Below, piece after piece: positions 61,145 to 64,000 of a stretch of DNA of 64,000 nt. Position numbers and translations under genes: made by a program. The notes beneath the pieces are model-generated. The model searched no databases. It worked only from the letters and a program-made list of their open reading frames with translations, and was not told where the DNA came from. The stretch's first letter is position 1. Every line of letters starts with the position of its first letter. The stretch comes from Nitrososphaera sp. (GTDB lineage: Archaea; Thermoproteota; Nitrososphaeria; Nitrososphaerales; Nitrososphaeraceae): contig JAJUFP010000002.1 of the NCBI GenBank assembly GCA_029263715.1, forward strand, positions 124,001-188,000, read 5' to 3'.

Positions 61145-62074
61145 ATCACGGCCAATTTTTTAAACGCTGAACTTCATTGTCATAACACCTTTTCGAACCA
61201 CCAGAACGGTTCAGTCCGCATGCCCTTTGACTGCGGCGTAGAGATGGCCCAGCAGCTGCAGAAGGCTCTGGAAAAGCAAGTCGACGTCTTGTTCATAACC
61301 AATCACAACACCTTGGAAGGTTACCGGCAGATCCTTGATTATCAGGATAACCACGCCAAGTTTGCAGGAATCAAGATCTACCCTGCCGAGGAAATTACAA
61401 TAAACAACGGAGGCCATGTCCTTGCCTACGGCATCCACAGGACCATCAAGCCTGGGATGACCCTTGAAGAGACTCTAGATGAGATCCGCCGCCAGGATGC
61501 AGTTTCCTGCGCTGCCCACCCCTTTGCTGTCACAAACGGCATAAGGGAGCGGGCCGTTATGTGCGACATTATAGAGTCCTTCAATAGCAACAACGTGGAC
61601 CGTTACTCTAACATCGTTGCAAGCCGGTTTGCCAAGGAAAACAGGATGCCGGAAATTGCAGGAAGCGATTCTCATGTACTGACGACCATTGGCCGGTGCA
61701 TGAACACCGTCGAGGCAGAAAACAACCTGGATGCCGTCCTGCAGACCCTGAGAAAAAAGGGCACCACCGTTGCCAGCAGGGGCTACGCGTCCCAAAGCGA
61801 GATCTACGAGCATGCCCACTACATCATCACCAGCTCTCGGGAGCAACTGCTTGATTACGCCATGCAGCACCATCCGCGCTACTACCGTGTGGTAAAATGG
61901 GCCTTGGACTCGTACGCTGGCGACCCCACCAGCACGCTTTGGCGGTCCCTGGGCGGATTTGCCCTTTACCTGGCAAAGCGGGTCTCAAAGAAGGTCAACA
62001 TGGACGGCCATAACCCCCGTGTGTTTGAGAAGAGGCCCTGGGCCGAACTTATTGGCATGGGAATCCTGCCGTAG
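61145..62074 (+). CDS. PHP-domain phosphoesterase
   Basis: A PHP family phosphoesterase. Metal motif ELHCHNTFSNH is in frame at 61169-61201; then TNHNTLEG, EITINNGGHVLAYG, AHPFAVTNG, and EIAGSDSH. The product is about 309 residues. No ATG/GTG/TTG precedes the ELHCH motif; the first ATG (61220) would remove it. ATC at 61145, four bases after AAGGAG, is the best start, so 61145 is provisional. Substrate probably a nucleotide or sugar phosphate. Confidence 0.8.
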   Translation: MTANFLNAELHCHNTFSNHQNGSVRMPFDCGVEMAQQLQKALEKQVDVLFITNHNTLEGYRQILDYQDNHAKFAGIKIYPAEEITINNGGHVLAYGIHRTIKPGMTLEETLDEIRRQDAVSCAAHPFAVTNGIRERAVMCDIIESFNSNNVDRYSNIVASRFAKENRMPEIAGSDSHVLTTIGRCMNTVEAENNLDAVLQTLRKKGTTVASRGYASQSEIYEHAHYIITSSREQLLDYAMQHHPRYYRVVKWALDSYAGDPTSTLWRSLGGFALYLAKRVSKKVNMDGHNPRVFEKRPWAELIGMGILP

Positions 62075-62110
62075 CTATATATTGAGTCATTGCCTAGTCA
62101 AGGGTGACTA

Positions 62111-62347
62111 ATGTCATACGAAAGACGTGGATATGGCGGCGGCCGCTTCGGCAGCTCCGGTCCAAAGCCTGTAGAGACAGGCAAAGAATACGAAGTGCAG
62201 ATTACGGAAAAAAGCAGACAGGGTGACGGTATCGCCAGGGTTCAGGGATTTGTCATTTTCGTCAAGAACGGACAAGTTGGACAGAATACCAAGGTACGAG
62301 TTACCAACGTTGGCGCGAGATTCGCAACCGCGGAAATCGTACAGTAA
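62111..62347 (+). CDS. TRAM-domain RNA-binding protein
   Basis: A 78-residue TRAM protein with a Gly/Arg-rich head (SYERRGYGGGRFGSSGP) and the TRAM fold GKEYEVQITEKSRQGDGIARVQGFVIFVKNGQVGQNTKVRVTNV. These act as RNA chaperones in archaea. Short AGGGTGACTA before ATG. Confidence 0.92.
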   Translation: MSYERRGYGGGRFGSSGPKPVETGKEYEVQITEKSRQGDGIARVQGFVIFVKNGQVGQNTKVRVTNVGARFATAEIVQ

Positions 62348-62386
62348 GCGCACTAAAGCATGCATGCCCGATGAGGGGTGCCACTC

Positions 62387-62704
62387 TTATTTTTCATTCA
62401 ACTTTGCTTCAAGATCCGCCAGTGCGGTCGGATGCTGTTGAAGGTAACCCTTGACGTAAAGGACACCAAGCTTGTCAAGGTACAGGACAGCCATACTCTT
62501 GCCGTCATCTGATAGATATCTCTGCTTGACCAGCTTGCGGGCTATCTTGTCAAAACTATCCTTGATCCCAAAGGCTGACTGGATATCCTGCCACTTGAGC
62601 TTGCTTCTTACCATTTCAAGGCTAGTGTAACCTGCTTTGCCGATAATCCCCCTGTCATACATCAATAACAAGACGGCAATTTCATAAGGTTCTAAATCGG
62701 ACAA
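62387..62704 (-). CDS. Winged-helix-like protein
   Basis: A 105-residue protein: PYEIAVLLLMYDRGIIGKAGYTSLEMVRSKLKWQDIQ, then DSFDKIARKLVKQRYLSDDGKSMAVLYLDKLGVLYVKGYL. The second half is a winged helix. ATG is leaderless, with an ATAAATATAAG box about 25 bases upstream. No family recognised. Confidence 0.7.
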   Translation of the reverse strand: MSDLEPYEIAVLLLMYDRGIIGKAGYTSLEMVRSKLKWQDIQSAFGIKDSFDKIARKLVKQRYLSDDGKSMAVLYLDKLGVLYVKGYLQQHPTALADLEAKLNEK

Positions 62705-62709
62705 CGCAC

Positions 62710-62749
62710 AGTTATACAGTGCACTTATATTTATGTATAGTTATGCAGT
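62710..62749. promoter_or_regulatory. Two direct 11-mers between divergent wHTH genes
   Basis: AGTTATACAGT (62710-62720) and AGTTATGCAGT (62739-62749) differ at one base. One copy lies in the minus-strand promoter, the other in front of the plus-strand TATA box (AATTATATAG). Likely shared operator. Confidence 0.45.
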
Positions 62750-62783
62750 AATAATTATATAGATATACATGATAACTGCATGC

Positions 62784-63302
62784 ATGGAAAAAGTAGCGGG
62801 CCGCCCGAGAACCGACTTCCCAAGGGCCGTGCAGCAAGTCCTCAAGGTACTGTCTGACGGCAGGCCGTATACGATAAACCGGCTCGCACAGGAGGCGAAT
62901 TTGAACTTTAGGACTGTCAAAAAGGTAATAGATCTTATAGAACAGACGCAGCGGTCGCTACAGTCAAGAAGGGTCGATGTCTCTGCCACGTCGGACAACC
63001 ACACGGTAGTGCAGGCCCGGGAAAAGTCCGGCCTTGCGTCACTTCCAGAGCATATCCAGAACATGGTCATAAAGTCGATCTACCCGGAAATCACAGAGGA
63101 GGAAAAGGTGTTGACGCACCTGCTAAAGAGGGGAGCAGTGAGCGAGAAAACAGCCGTCTGGATGGCCAAATCGGAAGCCCTGAACAGGCTGATAGAGGCA
63201 GAACATGTAATAAAAACCGGTGAAAAGTTCTACCTGACAAAAGACGCGCAGGTGATAGCCAAGGGCGCGCTATCACTATATCCTGAGCTGCAAGAACTCT
63301 GA
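62784..63302 (+). CDS. Helix-turn-helix protein, DNA-binding
   Basis: A 172-residue protein. The N-terminal PRAVQQVLKVLSDGRPYTINRLAQEANLNFRTVKKVIDLIEQTQ is a clear helix-turn-helix; the C-terminal half (TEEEKVLTHLLKRGAVSEKTAVWMAKSEALNRLIEAEHV) is a second helical domain. ATG at 62784 fits the TATA box at 62752-62762 and is leaderless; an ATG five codons earlier is possible. Confidence 0.72.
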   Translation: MEKVAGRPRTDFPRAVQQVLKVLSDGRPYTINRLAQEANLNFRTVKKVIDLIEQTQRSLQSRRVDVSATSDNHTVVQAREKSGLASLPEHIQNMVIKSIYPEITEEEKVLTHLLKRGAVSEKTAVWMAKSEALNRLIEAEHVIKTGEKFYLTKDAQVIAKGALSLYPELQEL

Positions 63303-63305
63303 CAG

Positions 63306-63330
63306 AGGATCGCAGTCAACTGCGAGTCCT
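63306..63330 (+). terminator. Hairpin after helix-turn-helix gene
   Basis: CGCAGT-CA-ACTGCG (63311-63324) is a perfect 6-bp dyad with a two-base loop, extended outward by AGGA/TCCT with a G-T pair and one bulge. It lies a few bases after the stop of the plus-strand gene. Confidence 0.45.
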
Positions 63331-63861
63331 TTCAAGAAACCGCAGAAGGAAATAACAGTAACGAAAGAAGGTAAACAAAAGTTGTGGCGGATTTCTTTTC
63401 CCTCTTCAAGCGTGGACCTTCTTACCAGCCAACTTGCACATGAGCAGTCTGCGGTAAATACTGATAATAATGTTGCAGTAAAGACGATATTGACGACGCC
63501 ATCGGTTTTAAGATCGGCCTTGGCACACTTTTACAGATCTAGCTACCTTCTAGACCATTACCAAAAGATAGTAAGATTGACAATATGAAGGTCTTGAGAA
63601 GATACTTCTTTGTATATTCAAGAACCATCAATGAAAAGGTGGCCAGAAATATTGTAGAGATTAAGGCCTCGTACAGCAAAGTGGGAGAAATCTACTCAAA
63701 ACTCCATGAACTAACCAAGGGCGTTCTAAAAAACAAAACGCGTTTGTCATCTGCAATATGCACATTTAGATAGCCTTTTAACTGGGCATCGTTAAGTGTA
63801 GTCGGTTTTTAACTTAGGCAAAAGAAAAGTTCTAAGCGAATCTCAGTTAAAGGAGATGGTG
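63331..63861. other. Region before aIF1A with doubtful ORFs
   Basis: ORFs at 63382-63588 and 63585-63773 (plus) have no motif. A third frame near 63384 begins VADFFSLFKRGPSYQP and stops after 19 codons. No gene is convincing. Close to the right end, AAAGGAG is the ribosome-binding site of aIF1A. Confidence 0.35.
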
Positions 63862-64000
63862 ATGCCAGGCCAAGGTCAGCTTTTTGGAAGGGTCATAAAA
63901 TTGGTCGGAGGCGACAACATCATAGTCAAGTGCACCGACGGCAAGGTAAGGACCTGCCGCATTAGAGGGAAGATAAAGCGCAGGATGTGGATAAGGGACA
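63862..64000 (+). CDS. eif1a: Translation initiation factor aIF1A, N-terminal part
   Basis: The window ends after 46 codons: MPGQGQLFGRVIKLVGGDNIIVKCTDGKVRTCRIRGKIKRRMWIRD. The OB-fold start GRVIKLVGGDNIIVKCTDG and CRIRGKIKRRMWI are typical of aIF1A. It binds the small ribosomal subunit at the A-site. ATG at 63862 is the third of ATG-GTG-ATG and lies six bases after AAAGGAG. Confidence 0.93.
   Translation, partial: MPGQGQLFGRVIKLVGGDNIIVKCTDGKVRTCRIRGKIKRRMWIRD

Noticed and set aside
63382-63773. Two overlapping plus-strand ORFs before aIF1A
   Set aside because: No recognisable domain and a competing frame; not strong enough for genes.
1-64000. CRISPR array or cas genes
   Set aside because: No regularly spaced repeats and no Cas protein motifs seen.

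Overview
The window looks like chromosomal DNA of a soil-type ammonia-oxidising archaeon (Nitrososphaerota, formerly Thaumarchaeota, most like Nitrososphaera). The archaeal calls rest on gene content: TFB, aIF1A, a group II chaperonin, CDC48-type AAA ATPases, RIO1 kinase, a stand-alone TRAM protein, archaeal HflX and YchF, and TATA boxes placed about 25 bases before start codons, giving many leaderless or near-leaderless genes. The lineage is inferred from the style of the small proteins; no amo, 16S or other diagnostic gene is present. No rRNA, recognisable tRNA, CRISPR array or intact transposase was found.

Layout. 1-5.1 kb: end of purL, purF, a small membrane protein, a Fic AMP-transferase, a CoA-binding protein and an Acg-type nitroreductase. 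5.4-7.4 kb: an AT-rich gene joining winged helices, a nucleotidyltransferase-like domain and a C-terminal TFIIB cyclin fold. 7.8-16.6 kb: four-CBS protein, two FtsX/MacB-type permeases with one ATPase, a DsrE-ArsR sulfur/metal pair, and a PDZ plus coiled-coil gene pair. 16.6-25.2 kb: GC-rich core with hsp20-cdc48 (heat-shock-like operon behind a palindrome), a metacaspase-like peptidase, ychF-wHTH-birA, and a TFB gene. 25-33.9 kb: many small genes, a class III cyclase, radical SAM protein, hflX with a RAM-domain protein, a CCC1/VIT remnant, and a poorly coding 0.9 kb stretch. 33.9-42 kb: a second AT-richer cdc48, a divergent pair including a one-repeat TFB-like protein, thermosome, UspA and RIO1. 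42-46 kb: Met-rich membrane protein with glycerate kinase, TfoX-like protein and an alcohol dehydrogenase.

46.1-48.9 kb is the clearest mobile-type structure: a perfect 116-bp inverted repeat encloses a secreted multicopper oxidase and a broken helical gene, and a cut-off zinc-ribbon ORF stops at the left repeat. 49-55 kb: PRC-barrel-like duplicated protein, TerC with a small zinc protein, RHH protein, a CBS-TrkH potassium channel with a zinc-ribbon partner, DUF2203 and an orphan HicB. 55.5-58.4 kb: a divergent pair whose promoter carries repeated operators; one member is a TrmB-type helix fused to a P-loop ATPase. 58.6-60.4 kb: a DUF72 domain fused to a Y-family DNA polymerase with a terminal PCNA-binding motif. 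The end holds a decayed RelBE pair, a PHP phosphoesterase without a normal start codon, a TRAM protein, two divergent wHTH genes and the start of aIF1A.

Themes are protein quality control and heat response (Hsp20, two CDC48s, thermosome, metacaspase), metal/oxidant handling, and an unusual set of transcription-factor-like proteins (TFB, two single-cyclin-box proteins, TrmB-ATPase, ArsR, several wHTH/RHH). Start codons and functions of unnamed small genes are the least certain parts.
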